The notes beneath the pieces were generated by a model, which saw nothing but the letters and a program-made list of their open reading frames with translations, was not told the DNA's origin and searched no databases. The translations under genes and the position numbers were made by a program. Source: Arthrobacter sulfonylureivorans (GTDB lineage: Bacteria; Actinomycetota; Actinomycetes; Actinomycetales; Micrococcaceae). Taken from it: a DNA stretch of 64,000 nucleotides. The DNA is taken from contig RJAE01000003.1 in NCBI GenBank assembly GCA_004000035.1, positions 186,001 through 250,000 on the forward strand, given 5' to 3'. This document shows positions 1 through 8,481 of this stretch, piece after piece; position 1 is the first letter of the stretch, and each line of letters opens with the position of its first letter.

Positions 1-1
1 G

Positions 2-445
2 ACCCTGGCCGTGCTGCTGGTCGGCAGCACCCTGGGCCCGGTGCGCGGGATGTTGGCGATGGCGTTGTACTGGGTTGCCGGTGTCGCCGGCATGCCGGTG
101 TTCTCCGAGGCGTCTTCCGGCCTGGCCGCTGCCGTCGGCCCGACCGGCGGCTACCTGGTGGGCTTCGTTGCGGCCGCAGGCCTGACCGGCTGGCTGGCCA
201 AGCGCAACTGGGACAAGAAGTTCCTGGGCGCCACGGTCTCCTTCCTCGCCGGCACCGTGATCACTTTCGTCTTCGGCATGGTCTGGCTGTCCATCTCGCT
301 GGGCGCCGATCTGCAGCAGACGCTGGAGTGGGGCCTGTACCCGTTCATCATCGGCGGCATCGTGAAGTCCTTGATCGCGGCCGCGGCCATGCCCGCCGCG
401 TGGAAGCTGGCCAACCGGCTGCCGAAGGATTCCGCCCGCGCCTAG
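2..445 (+). CDS. bioY: BioY-family biotin transporter substrate-binding subunit (5' partial)
   Basis: This is the C-terminal part of a BioY protein, the membrane S-component that captures biotin for ECF-type uptake. The reading frame is open to the window edge (codons T-L-A-V precede the first possible GTG at 11), so the N-terminus lies outside. Visible are the family's short hydrophobic segments and the signature LLVGSTLGPVRGMLAMALYW, followed by a GMPVF segment and PTGGYLVGF. About 147 residues remain of a family usually near 190-200. A small hairpin-like repeat at 453-475 follows the stop. Family assignment is confident; whether bioMN partners lie upstream cannot be seen. Confidence 0.88.
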   Translation, partial: TLAVLLVGSTLGPVRGMLAMALYWVAGVAGMPVFSEASSGLAAAVGPTGGYLVGFVAAAGLTGWLAKRNWDKKFLGATVSFLAGTVITFVFGMVWLSISLGADLQQTLEWGLYPFIIGGIVKSLIAAAAMPAAWKLANRLPKDSARA

Positions 446-916
446 CGTGTGGGCAGCAGGCTTCGCGCCCGCTGCAGCCTGACAACTTCACAGCACGACG
501 CCGGTGCCCACGCGGGGATTCTTCCTCGCCTTGGGCGCCGGCGTTTGTTGTGCGCGCATGCCACCCCGCGCAACGAGTGGCAAGAAGATGGCATCTGTGC
601 ACGTCCGGGATGGCGTTTTCTTGCCCACTCCATCGGATACGATCGAGCAGCGCCCGCCGAGCTAGGGACAGGCCCATTTGGTCTCCGGAGGCGTTCGCCG
701 AACTGAAGCGACGAGGCCGGATCTCCCGCGGAGTCCGCCGAGGGGCCGTGCGTTCTCGCGGGTTCTCATCGAGTGGCGAAAAGATGCACCGAACACGCCA
801 TAACAGGGCCATTTCGCTGCGTTTTTCCGCCACTGGATTGCTGACAATCCCGGAGACAGACTCCGGGTCAGCTGCGGCTCGCTTGTTCTGCGAAGCGGAT
901 CGGATACGTTGGGAAT
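446..916. other. Intergenic region, no gene recognised
   Basis: About 470 bases without a convincing coding sequence; the open frames here have no family resemblance and overlap one another. Two hairpins are visible. One lies just after bioY (GCAG arms, 453-475), a possible terminator. The other is a perfect 7-bp inverted repeat, CCCGGAG at 849-855 and CTCCGGG at 861-867, about 50 bases before the next gene. No tRNA or riboswitch was recognised. Confidence 0.5.
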
Positions 917-1576
917 GTGACGACGCGCCAAGGGATCCGGGAGTTCGTGGAGCGGCTGGGTGAGTTTGAGACAGGCCCGGCCAGCCGCAACTTCTTCTCC
1001 ACAGAGTTACCAGAGAACGCGTCCCGCAGGCACAACGTCACCCGCTACTTTGAGCAGATGCTGGAACGCCGGCCGACCGTCCTGCTGGTCGGGGAGGCCC
1101 CGGGCTACCGCGGCATGACCGTTACCGGCGTCCCGTTCACGAACAAGGCGCTGATCTCCGGCAACGACCCTTTCGGCATGTTCGGCCCGTCCAACGGGTA
1201 CGCGATGCCCCCGGAGGTGCTGACCGTGCCGGCAGAGCCCACCGCCACGGTGATGTGGAACGTGCTGGCCGAACTGGACTTCCTGCCGCTGCTGTGGAGC
1301 TCCTATCCGTTCCATCCCCACCAGCCCGGGCGGCCGCAGTCCAACCGCACGCCGTCGACGCCGGAGATCGCGGACGGCACGATCTTCTGGCAGGACCTGG
1401 CCCGGCTGTTCGGTATCGACTCCGTCGTCGCGGTGGGGAACATCGCGCACCGGAGCGTAACCGCCAGCGGGCTACAAGTGCCCAAGATCCGCCACCCCGC
1501 CCACGGCGGCAAGGAACTTTTCCGGCAAGGCCTACAGGACCTGCTGGACGCCGGCGTTATCCGGAGGAACCAATGA
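917..1576 (+). CDS. Uracil-DNA glycosylase superfamily protein
   Basis: This 219-residue protein belongs to the uracil-DNA glycosylase fold, whose members remove uracil or other damaged bases from DNA. The first motif is VLLVGEAPGYRGM (about residues 55-67), matching the family's G-E-x-P-G water-activating loop. The second motif is KIRHPAHGG near residues 190-198, in the place of the H-P-S leucine/histidine loop. VAVGNIAHRS just before it fits the core strand. The start is GTG at 917 with only a weak GGGA upstream. It stands alone, co-directional with the next gene but 31 bases away. No iron-sulfur cysteines are evident, so it is not a typical family 4/5 enzyme, and substrate preference is open. 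Confidence 0.75.
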   Translation: MTTRQGIREFVERLGEFETGPASRNFFSTELPENASRRHNVTRYFEQMLERRPTVLLVGEAPGYRGMTVTGVPFTNKALISGNDPFGMFGPSNGYAMPPEVLTVPAEPTATVMWNVLAELDFLPLLWSSYPFHPHQPGRPQSNRTPSTPEIADGTIFWQDLARLFGIDSVVAVGNIAHRSVTASGLQVPKIRHPAHGGKELFRQGLQDLLDAGVIRRNQ

Positions 1577-1607
1577 CCATTCGTAGCTGCGGCCCCGGGC
1601 GTGCGGA

Positions 1608-2081
1608 ATGACCAGCCCGCAGCTTCCGGCGTGGCCACCGTCCAACCCCGCGTTCCGCCGGGCGGAAGTTTCAACGGTATTGGGAAGCGGCGATGACCTC
1701 TGGGACCGGGCCACCAAGGAGGTGCTGTGCTGGAAGGTGAAAACCGCGAGCGGGTTCTCAGTGTCCTCTGCGGAACCGGTGCGCCAAGGCGATCGGGTTC
1801 TCATCACGGCCAGCCTGCTCGGAGTGAGAATCTTGGAGCCGGTTGAAGTCGTGGCCGTTGTCGAAACCGCCCGCCGGGTGGGCTTCGCCTACCGCACCCG
1901 GCGGGGTCATCCGGTCAATGGTGAGGAAGCGTTCATGGTGCACCGGGACGGCGAGGAAGTGCATTTCACGGTGCGCTCGCTGACCCGGGCAGCGCCGCAA
2001 CAGCCGTGGCGGACTCTCTACCCACTGCTTCTGATCGCTCAGCGCATGGCGCGCAGGCGGTATATGCGTGCGCTGCGATAG
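1608..2081 (+). CDS. DUF1990 family protein
   Basis: The 157-residue protein carries a DUF1990 domain across nearly its whole length. Recognisable are FRRAEVSTVLGSGDDLWDRA near the N-terminus, the central pair RQGDRVLITASLLGVRILEPVEVV and GFAYRTRRGHPVNGEEAF, and the C-terminal FTVRSLTRAA with a closing stretch of arginines. The family is common in actinobacteria and has no established reaction; the fold resembles small ligand-binding barrels, but I infer nothing further. It begins at an ATG 31 bases after the glycosylase-like gene and ends before a large hairpin shared with the convergent thiolase operon. Confidence 0.8.
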   Translation: MTSPQLPAWPPSNPAFRRAEVSTVLGSGDDLWDRATKEVLCWKVKTASGFSVSSAEPVRQGDRVLITASLLGVRILEPVEVVAVVETARRVGFAYRTRRGHPVNGEEAFMVHRDGEEVHFTVRSLTRAAPQQPWRTLYPLLLIAQRMARRRYMRALR

Positions 2082-2123
2082 GCGTTGCGATAGAAAAAGC
2101 GGGCGCCGGGGTTGCGCCAAAAA

Positions 2124-2181
2124 CGACCGTACCCATCTGGTCCTTGCCAGACATTCAGGAGGGGCCAGATCGGTACGGTCG
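2124..2181 (-). terminator. Hairpin terminator between convergent transcripts
   Basis: A 17-base inverted repeat with a single mismatch (arms 2124-2140 and 2165-2181, cores CGACCGTACC and GGTACGGTCG) lies between two converging genes. Read on the minus strand, the stem is followed immediately by TTTTTGG, which makes it a good intrinsic terminator for the thiolase operon; it may also stop the plus-strand transcript. Confidence 0.75.
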
Positions 2182-2205
2182 ATGGATGGTGGACTGCGGG
2201 TCGGG

Positions 2206-3396
2206 CTAGAGGGCTTCGAGCACGCTGACGTAGTTGGCGATCGCCAGCCCGCCCATGTTGTGCACGGCGGCTCGCCGCGCACCCGCCAGTTGCATGTCCC
2301 CGGCGGTGCCGGAGAGCTGCATGGCCGTGACCACGTGCTGCGAGACACCGGTGGCGCCGACCGGGTGCCCCTTGGCCTTGAGCCCGCCGGACAGGTTCAC
2401 CGGCAGCTTGCCGCCGCGGTACACCATGCCCTCCTCGATGGCCCGGCGGCCCTCGCCGGCAGCGGTCAGGCCCATGACCTCGTACATGATCAGTTCGGCG
2501 ATGGTGAAGCAGTCATGCACCTCGGCCAGGTCCAGATCCTCCAAGCCCACACCGGCCATGCCCAGCGCCCGCTGCCAAGCAGCCCGGCTGCCGGCGAAGG
2601 CCGTGGGATCGCGCTTCTCGGCCGGCATGAAGTCGTTGGCATGGCCGAAGCCGGCCAGCCTCACGGCGGCGGCTGCGGCACCCGAACGCGGCGTTTCCGT
2701 GCTGAGCACCACCGCGGCGGCGCCGTCCGAGACCGGCGAGCAGTCGGTCCGGCGCAGCGGCTCGGCGACCACCGGGTTCTTCTCCGATATGGTCTGGCAG
2801 AACTCCTCGCCCAGGTCCTTGCGCAGCTGGGCGTAGGGGTTGGCCACGCCGTTGCGGTGGTTCTTCGCCGCGATCGAGCCGAGCACGTCGCCCACGTCGC
2901 CGTAGCGCTTCTGGTAGTGCTTGGCGGTTTCGGCAAACAGCCCGGCAAAGCCGGTGGAACTCGGCTTGCCCGCCGCCTCATAATCGGCGCCTAGCAGGGC
3001 GGCACCCACCACATCGGCACCGGCGTGGGTCATCTTCTCCGCGCCGATCACCAGCACGTTGCGGGCGGTCCCGGCCAGCAGCGACTTGGCACCCTGCTGC
3101 ACAGCGGCGGAGCCGGACGCACAGGCGTTCTCCACCCGCGTGGCCGGCACGTTGGCCAGCTCATCGGAGACCTGCAGTGCCAGCGAGGACGCGAAGCCCA
3201 GCGGCACCATGCCCGAGTTGAACTGGCCCAGGTAGACCTCGTCGATCTGGCCCGGCTCCAGCCCAGCGTTGGCGATGGCCTCCCGGGCCACGCCAACAAT
3301 CAGCGACTCCAACGTCTCATCTGCCAGCTTGCCGAACGGGGAGTGCCCCCAGCCGGTGAGCAGGATGTCCTTGCCGAATTGTTCCTTCAGGCTCAT
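2206..3396 (-). CDS. SCP2-type thiolase (acetyl-CoA acetyltransferase family)
   Basis: The 396-residue protein is a thiolase of the SCP2-like branch, expected to cleave or form a 3-oxoacyl-CoA with coenzyme A. The nucleophilic cysteine is in [12 protein letters not shown] (C92). The later motifs are HDCFTIAEL and [17 protein letters not shown], the latter giving the GHP histidine; the classical thiolase C-terminal CxG is absent, as in SCP2 thiolases. It is the last gene of a three-gene operon, overlapping the CoA-transferase B subunit by 4 bases. In that context it most likely splits acetoacetyl-CoA or a related ketoacyl-CoA produced by the transferase. PcaF (3-oxoadipyl-CoA thiolase) is less likely because its sequence class differs. 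Confidence 0.85.
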   Translation of the reverse strand: MSLKEQFGKDILLTGWGHSPFGKLADETLESLIVGVAREAIANAGLEPGQIDEVYLGQFNSGMVPLGFASSLALQVSDELANVPATRVENACASGSAAVQQGAKSLLAGTARNVLVIGAEKMTHAGADVVGAALLGADYEAAGKPSSTGFAGLFAETAKHYQKRYGDVGDVLGSIAAKNHRNGVANPYAQLRKDLGEEFCQTISEKNPVVAEPLRRTDCSPVSDGAAAVVLSTETPRSGAAAAAVRLAGFGHANDFMPAEKRDPTAFAGSRAAWQRALGMAGVGLEDLDLAEVHDCFTIAELIMYEVMGLTAAGEGRRAIEEGMVYRGGKLPVNLSGGLKAKGHPVGATGVSQHVVTAMQLSGTAGDMQLAGARRAAVHNMGGLAIANYVSVLEAL

Positions 3397-4142
3397 CGGT
3401 ATGCTCCTTCCAGGGGGCCTTCCAATGCGGCTTCCCGCGCCCCGACGGGTGCGGTCTCGGCTCCGGCCCGCCCGGTCCCGGCGGCCTCCTCCAGCTCGGG
3501 CGCGACGGCGAAGTCCGGCTCGGTCTTCTCCCGCACCTCTGCCACGGTGACCCCGGGCGCAAGGCGAACCAAGCGCAGCGAGGGGGCACCGCCGTCGTTC
3601 TCAATATCGAAGACCGCCAGGTCCGTGATGATCCGGTCCACCACCCGCACGCCGGTCAGCGGCAGCGAGCACTCGTTGACGATCTTGGGGGTGCCGTCCT
3701 TGGCAACATGCTCGGTCAGAACCAGCACGCGCGGGGTGCCGGCCACCAGGTCCATCGCGCCGCCCATGCCCTTGACCATCTTGCCCGGGATGGTCCAGTT
3801 GGCCAGGTCGCCGGTGGCGGACACCTGCATGGCGCCCAGCACGGCGATCTTCACGTGGCCGCCGCGGATCATGCCGAAGCTGGTGGCCGAATCGAAGATG
3901 GAGCCGCCGGGCAGCACCGTGACGGTCTGCTTGCCGGCATTGATCAGGTCTGCGTCCTCGTCGCCGTCGTACGGGAACGGGCCCATGCCCAGCAGCCCGT
4001 TCTCACTCTGCAGCACCACCCGCACGCCGTCGGGCAGGTTGTTGGCCACCAGCGTGGGAATGCCGATGCCTAGGTTGACGTAGTCACCGTCGTTCAGTTC
4101 GCTGGCGGCGATGGCCGCCATTTCATCTCGTGTCCAGGCCAT
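3393..4142 (-). CDS. 3-oxoacid CoA-transferase, subunit B
   Basis: This is the beta subunit of a class I CoA-transferase, which moves CoA from a donor such as succinyl-CoA to a 3-oxoacid such as acetoacetate. The catalytic glutamate lies in the [12 protein letters not shown] motif (E47), and [18 protein letters not shown] and [12 protein letters not shown] follow as in the family. About 30 Ala/Glu-rich residues extend past the usual end (249 residues against about 215-220), overlapping the thiolase start. The gene follows subunit A by 25 bases and has its own GGAG-type ribosome site. Subunits A and B should form the active complex; 3-oxoadipate as substrate remains possible. Confidence 0.9.
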   Translation of the reverse strand: MAWTRDEMAAIAASELNDGDYVNLGIGIPTLVANNLPDGVRVVLQSENGLLGMGPFPYDGDEDADLINAGKQTVTVLPGGSIFDSATSFGMIRGGHVKIAVLGAMQVSATGDLANWTIPGKMVKGMGGAMDLVAGTPRVLVLTEHVAKDGTPKIVNECSLPLTGVRVVDRIITDLAVFDIENDGGAPSLRLVRLAPGVTVAEVREKTEPDFAVAPELEEAAGTGRAGAETAPVGAREAALEGPLEGAYR

Positions 4143-4167
4143 GGTTCTCTCCTTCAGGGGTTTGTCT

Positions 4168-4884
4168 TCAGGCGCCGACGACGGCGGGGCGGGGGCGGAC
4201 GGTGCGCTGCTCGATGTCCTTGACGCGGCCGGACGCCTGCACCAGCCGCTGCACGTACACGCTCGGGGTGACGATGTGGTTCGGGTCCAGCTGGCCCGGT
4301 TCCACGATCACCTCGGCCTCGGCAATGGTGACGCGGCCGGCGGTGGCCACCACCGGGTTGAAGTTGCGGGCGGTGTGGCGGTAGATCAGGTTGCCCTCGG
4401 TATCCGCGGTGTGCGCATGGACCAGCGACAGGTCGGCCACGATGCCCCGCTCCTGCACGTACAGCTCACCGTCGAACTCCTGGTGCGGCTTGCCCTCGGC
4501 GATCACCGTGCCGACGCCGGTCTTGGTGTAGAAGGCCGCGATGCCGGCGCCGCCGGCGCGGAGCCGTTCGGCCAGCGTGCCCTGCGGGTTGAACTCGACC
4601 TCCAGGGTGCCGGCCAGGAACTGCTGGGCGAACAGCTTGTTTTCGCCCACGTAGGAGGCCAGCACCTTGCGGACCTGCCCGGCTTCGATCAGTACGCCGA
4701 GGCCCTTGCCGTCGATGCCCATGTTGTTGGACACCACGGTCAGGTCCTTGACGCCGGAATCACGCACCGCGTCGATCAGGTCCGCGGGGATGCCGGAGAG
4801 CCCGAACCCTCCCACCGCAATGGTCATGCCGTCATGCAGCACGCCTGCCAGCGCGGCGGCGGGTCCTGCGGTCAGTTTGGACAT
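4168..4884 (-). CDS. 3-oxoacid CoA-transferase, subunit A
   Basis: The alpha subunit of the same CoA-transferase has 238 residues and the CoA-binding [14 protein letters not shown] motif near residue 24. It continues with the expected [19 protein letters not shown] and [15 protein letters not shown] segments. It is the first gene of the operon, read leftward from a 231-base promoter region shared with the divergent IclR regulator. That region holds several CTGTCCA/TGGACAG arms, so expression is probably controlled by that regulator. The complex would activate acetoacetate or a close analogue, which the downstream thiolase then cleaves. Confidence 0.9.
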   Translation of the reverse strand: MSKLTAGPAAALAGVLHDGMTIAVGGFGLSGIPADLIDAVRDSGVKDLTVVSNNMGIDGKGLGVLIEAGQVRKVLASYVGENKLFAQQFLAGTLEVEFNPQGTLAERLRAGGAGIAAFYTKTGVGTVIAEGKPHQEFDGELYVQERGIVADLSLVHAHTADTEGNLIYRHTARNFNPVVATAGRVTIAEAEVIVEPGQLDPNHIVTPSVYVQRLVQASGRVKDIEQRTVRPRPAVVGA

Positions 4885-4941
4885 CTGCTTCCTCCTCGTT
4901 GAGTGCTTTCCCCTGCGGTGGGTCCACTGGTTCTTGCCGTG

Positions 4942-5067
4942 CTGTCCATCTTGTGGACAGCGTCTACCCCGCAGCCTAAAGGTGTTTCGTAGGTCACGTC
5001 AACGAGGCCATTGCTGCCCCATTCACACTGTGGACAGCGCCGGATAGACTGTCCACATTGTGGATTG
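4942..5067. promoter_or_regulatory. Operator-like cluster of CTGTCCA / TGGACAG arms
   Basis: Between the divergent CoA-transferase and IclR genes the heptamer CTGTCCA or its complement occurs repeatedly. A perfect 7-5-7 inverted repeat sits at 4942-4960. A perfect 9-bp repeat has TGTGGACAG at 5029-5037 and CTGTCCACA at 5049-5057. A degenerate partner, TGGATTG, follows at 5061-5067. Spaced dyads of this size are typical of IclR-family binding sites, and the location between regulator and target operon supports that. Binding itself is inferred. Confidence 0.65.
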
Positions 5068-5115
5068 CTGCCGGTAAAGGGCTGCTAGCGAGCACCCGCC
5101 GGTCGAGAAGGGAAC

Positions 5116-5910
5116 ATGATGCCGGACAAACAAGTGCAAGGCGCCCAGGTGGTCAGCCGGGTGGCCAGGCTGCTGCGGATCGTGGGCCGCGCGCCGGAGA
5201 CCGGGGCCGCCCTCGGCGACATTGTGCAGGCGTCAGGCCTGACCCGGCCCACCGTCTACCGGTTGCTGAACTCGCTCGCCGCCGAAGGCCTGCTGGACCA
5301 CCACGCCGAGACCGGCAGCTGGCATCTGGGACCGGAGCTCTACGTGCTCGGCTCGGTGGCCGCCAGCCGGTTCGCCATCGAAGACCTGGCCCGGCCGAGC
5401 CTGCAGCGGTTGGCGGACGAGACCGGCGAGAGCGCGTTCCTCTCCATCCGCCGCGGCGACGAGACCGTCTGCCTGGTCCGGGTGGAGGGCAGCTTCCCGG
5501 TGCGCTCCTTCGTGCTGCACGAAGGCGTCCGTTTCCCGCTGGGCATCGCCTCCGCGGGGCTGGCCATTATGGCCTTCCTGGAGGCTGAGGAGATTGACCG
5601 GTTGCTTGACGACGGCGGTGCCCGGCTGCAGCGGTTCGGACCGGCCCATGCGCCGGAACAGATCCGCAACAACTTGGCGGCGACCCGGGAGCGCGGCTAC
5701 ACGGTCAATCCCGGACTGATCCTGGAAGGCAGCTGGGGGATGGGCGCCGCCGTCTTCGACCGGCAGGGCCGGCCGGCCTGGGCGCTGTCGCTGACCGGCA
5801 TCGAACAGCGCTTCCGCCCCGACCGGCAGGAGTTCCTGGGCAAGCTGCTGCTCGAGGAAGCGCACAAGCTCACGCAGAAGCTGCGCGAGCAGCCGCACGC
5901 CGGCCGGTAG
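5116..5910 (+). CDS. IclR-family transcriptional regulator
   Basis: A 264-residue IclR-type regulator. The N-terminal winged helix (about residues 9-75) includes ALGDIVQASGLTRPTVYRLL, and the C-terminal effector domain begins around residue 85 with LARPSLQRLADETGESAFLS. The first ATG (5116) is preceded by GAGAAGGGA; a second ATG is the next codon. It is divergent from the CoA-transferase/thiolase operon and most likely controls it in response to a small carboxylate ligand, binding the CTGTCCA arms between them. Relatives regulate beta-ketoadipate and ketone catabolic operons; the ligand cannot be read from the sequence. Confidence 0.9.
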   Translation: MMPDKQVQGAQVVSRVARLLRIVGRAPETGAALGDIVQASGLTRPTVYRLLNSLAAEGLLDHHAETGSWHLGPELYVLGSVAASRFAIEDLARPSLQRLADETGESAFLSIRRGDETVCLVRVEGSFPVRSFVLHEGVRFPLGIASAGLAIMAFLEAEEIDRLLDDGGARLQRFGPAHAPEQIRNNLAATRERGYTVNPGLILEGSWGMGAAVFDRQGRPAWALSLTGIEQRFRPDRQEFLGKLLLEEAHKLTQKLREQPHAGR

Positions 5911-5995
5911 CTCGTACGCAGCCGGCAGCCAGCAGCGGTAGGCTCGGACACAGCCGCCACCTCCGGGTGGCATCGGGAGCACGCGAGGAGTACCC

Positions 5996-7066
5996 ATGGC
6001 CGAACACCGGCCGCTGCGCACCGCCGTGATCGGCTTTGGCCTCTCCGGCCGGGTCTTCCATGCGCCGTTCCTGGAAGCCTCGAGCGGCTATTCGCTGGAC
6101 GCCATCGTGACGTCGAGTCCGGAGCGGGCGGCGCAGGCTGCCGCCGTGCACCCCCGGGCGCGGATTGTGGCGACGGCGGAAGAGCTGTTCGCGGCCCCGG
6201 AGCTGCTGGATCTGGTGGTGGTGGCGACTCCGCCGGCCAGCCACTCTCCGCTTGCCGCGGCGGCGCTGGACCGCGGCCTGCATGTGGTGGTGGACAAGCC
6301 CTTTGTCCCGGTTTCCACCCAGGGCGAGGACCTCATCGCCAAGGCCCGGCAGGCCGGCGTGGTGCTTTCCGTCTACCAGAACCGGCGCTGGGACGCGGAT
6401 TTCCTGACCCTGAAGAAGCTGATCGGCGGCGGCGAACTGGGCCGGGTGCACACGTTCGAATCACGCTTTGAGCGGTGGAAGCCGGAGGGGCTGCGGGCGT
6501 GGAAGGCCTCGGCGGACACCGCCGCGGGCGGAGGCATCCTGTTCGACCTGGGTGTGCACCTGATCGATCAGGCGCTCACGCTCTTCGGCCCGGCCGCCAC
6601 CGTCTACGGCGAGACCGCCCAACACACCGCGACTGCGGGAGGCGAACCCCGATCGACGGCCGGGTCCGGCGCGGACGAGGATGCGTTTGTCTCGCTGCTG
6701 CATGAATCCGGCGTGCGCTCGCGGTTGTGGATGAACCTGATCTCCGCGCTGCCGGCGCCGCGGTTCCGCGTCCTTGGCTCGGCCGCGGCCTTCACATCCT
6801 GGGGCACAGACGGCCAGGAGGCCGCACTGAACGCGGGCGCCGTGCCCGGGAAAGACAGCTACGGCGTGGAACCCGAAGAGCGGTGGGGCACCCTCGGCAC
6901 ACCGGGCGACACCCGCAAGGTCCCGTCCGAGCGCGGCGCCTACCCGGAGTTCTACCGGCAACTGGCCGAGGCCATCAACGACGGCGCGCCCGTTCCGGTG
7001 GAGCCGGCGGATGCCCTCGATGCCATCCGCGTCATCGAGGAGATCCACCGGCAAAACCGGGCCTGA
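5996..7066 (+). CDS. Gfo/Idh/MocA-family NAD(P)-dependent oxidoreductase
   Basis: A 356-residue oxidoreductase of the Gfo/Idh/MocA family, which oxidises or reduces sugars, inositols and related polyols. The N-terminal Rossmann fold shows AVIGFGLSGRVFHAPFL (residues 10-26). The signature VVDKPFVP with its catalytic lysine follows near residue 100, and the C-terminal domain has the family's GGGILFDLGVHLIDQAL. The ATG at 5996 follows GCGAGGAGT. A GC-rich hairpin immediately after the stop ends the transcript before a convergent gene. The substrate is unknown, and the neighbours give no clear pathway. Confidence 0.88.
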   Translation: MAEHRPLRTAVIGFGLSGRVFHAPFLEASSGYSLDAIVTSSPERAAQAAAVHPRARIVATAEELFAAPELLDLVVVATPPASHSPLAAAALDRGLHVVVDKPFVPVSTQGEDLIAKARQAGVVLSVYQNRRWDADFLTLKKLIGGGELGRVHTFESRFERWKPEGLRAWKASADTAAGGGILFDLGVHLIDQALTLFGPAATVYGETAQHTATAGGEPRSTAGSGADEDAFVSLLHESGVRSRLWMNLISALPAPRFRVLGSAAAFTSWGTDGQEAALNAGAVPGKDSYGVEPEERWGTLGTPGDTRKVPSERGAYPEFYRQLAEAINDGAPVPVEPADALDAIRVIEEIHRQNRA

Positions 7067-7085
7067 GCACCGCTCGCGGCGGTGC
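7067..7085 (+). terminator. Hairpin after the Gfo/Idh/MocA gene
   Basis: A perfect 7-bp stem, GCACCGC and GCGGTGC around a 5-base loop, starts directly after the TGA and lies between two converging genes, so it probably terminates one or both transcripts. Confidence 0.55.
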
Positions 7086-7102
7086 CGGGCAGGGGATCCC
7101 CG

Positions 7103-7741
7103 TCAGTCGTTCCGGTCCGTATACCGCGCCGGCGCGGCGTGCGGAATGTGCCAGCCGTAATGCAGGGAGACGACACGCAGCCCGAACACCACGGCGGCCA
7201 CGCACATGGCGGCCGCCGTTCCGTAGATCCCGGCGGACCACAACACCACCACCAGCGCCGAGCCCAGCATGGCCGGCACGGCGTAGAGGTCGTCCGGATT
7301 GAACAGTTGCGGCACCCGGTTGGCGACGACGTCGCGCAGCACCCCGCCGCCTACGGCTGTGGTCAGCCCCAGCAGCGCCGAAGCAACCGGGTTCATGCCC
7401 AGGCTCAGGGCCTTAACGGTTCCGGTGATGCAGAACAGGGCCAGCCCGCCGGCGTCGAAGATCAACAGCGGACGCTGGAACCGTTGCACGCTGTGGAACA
7501 GGAAGAACACCAGCAGCGCGGCCAGCACCGGCGGGACGAAATACAGCGGATTGTTGAAGGCACTGGGGACGGTGCCCAGGATCAGGTCCCGGATGATTCC
7601 GCCGCCCAAACCTGCCAGCGTGCCCAGGAACAGCGATCCGATAATGTCGAACTTCCGGCGGGCCGCCAGGATGCAACCGGACATGGCAAAGAAGAAGGTG
7701 CCGAAGAGGTCCAGTACCAAGCCGATGGTCATGCCTGCCAT
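7103..7741 (-). CDS. Trimeric intracellular cation channel family protein (UPF0126)
   Basis: A 212-residue integral membrane protein made of two UPF0126 repeats, the bacterial TRIC family of small monovalent cation channels. Each repeat carries the hallmark glycine-rich bend: GLGGGIIRDLILG near residue 45 and AVGGGVLRDVVANRVP near residue 130. About seven hydrophobic helices are visible. The ATG at 7741 is one of two close candidates (the other three codons in). It is co-directional with, and 83 bases downstream of, the response regulator, so it may be read through from that operon, although no functional link is obvious. Confidence 0.85.
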   Translation of the reverse strand: MAGMTIGLVLDLFGTFFFAMSGCILAARRKFDIIGSLFLGTLAGLGGGIIRDLILGTVPSAFNNPLYFVPPVLAALLVFFLFHSVQRFQRPLLIFDAGGLALFCITGTVKALSLGMNPVASALLGLTTAVGGGVLRDVVANRVPQLFNPDDLYAVPAMLGSALVVVLWSAGIYGTAAAMCVAAVVFGLRVVSLHYGWHIPHAAPARYTDRND

Positions 7742-7824
7742 CCAATCATTCTTCGCTCCCGTTCACGCCGCGGTGCCGCCGCCCGATCAGCATGGCGGTG
7801 CACCGCAGGGTTGCCCGTACGCCG

Positions 7825-8481
7825 TCAGCCGGCCCGCCCGTAGCGGTGCTCGGGCCGCCCGGTGGTGCCATAGCGCAGATGGATCTCCACCGCGCCGTCG
7901 TCGGCCAAGGCGGACAAGTAGCGTTGCGCGGTGGCCCGCGAGACGCCGACCGACTGGGCCACCTCCGCCGCCGAACGCTGCAGCCCGGATGCCAGCGCTT
8001 CCAGCACTGCGGCCTCGGTGGCCGACCGGGTGCGGGCAGCCACCGCAGCCTCGGCCGGATGCAGCGCATGCAGCGCCCGATCGACCGTGTCCTGATCCAC
8101 GGCAGGCTGCTCGGCCAACAGCCGCCGGTAGCGGGCGTAGGCGCGCAGCTTCCGCGCCAGCGCCTCGGCCGTGAACGGCTTGATCAGGTAACCGAGCGCC
8201 CCGCGGCGTAGGGCCTTGCGGACCGACGGGGCATCCGCGGCGGCGGTCAGCATGATGGTGTCCACGTCGACCTTGCGCAGCAAGTCCAGCCCGAGCGCAT
8301 CCGGCAGGTAAACGTCCAGCAGCATCAGGTCCGGCTCATGCCCGTGCACGGTGCGCAAAGCCTGCTCCGCCGTTCCGACCGGCGCCAGCGCGCTGAAGCC
8401 CGGGACGGAATCCACATAGCCGGCGTGCAGACGCCCCACGTGAAAGTCGTCGTCCACAATCAGTACCTGAAGGTCAGTCAT
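7825..8481 (-). CDS. CitB/DcuR-type response regulator
   Basis: A 218-residue response regulator. The receiver domain has the acidic pocket IVDDD and the phospho-acceptor aspartate in LLDVYLP (D56), with the conserved lysine in YLIKPF. A C-terminal helix-turn-helix (SAAEVAQSVGVSRATAQRYL) is of the kind found in CitB/DpiA regulators. I chose the ATG at 8481 rather than 8508 because CCAGGAG lies just upstream and the start then overlaps the end of the histidine kinase gene by 8 bases, indicating translational coupling. It should receive phosphate from that kinase and control the divergent citrate-type transporter. The DNA site is not identified. Confidence 0.9.
   Translation of the reverse strand: MTDLQVLIVDDDFHVGRLHAGYVDSVPGFSALAPVGTAEQALRTVHGHEPDLMLLDVYLPDALGLDLLRKVDVDTIMLTAAADAPSVRKALRRGALGYLIKPFTAEALARKLRAYARYRRLLAEQPAVDQDTVDRALHALHPAEAAVAARTRSATEAAVLEALASGLQRSAAEVAQSVGVSRATAQRYLSALADDGAVEIHLRYGTTGRPEHRYGRAG

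Noticed and set aside
446-916. Search for a tRNA or small RNA in the gap after bioY
   Set aside because: Only isolated short hairpins were found; no cloverleaf or T-loop sequence was recognised.
2206-4884. Assignment as beta-ketoadipate genes pcaI-pcaJ-pcaF
   Set aside because: The IclR partner fits, but the thiolase is of the SCP2 type rather than PcaF and no other pca gene is present, so a general 3-oxoacid route is more likely.
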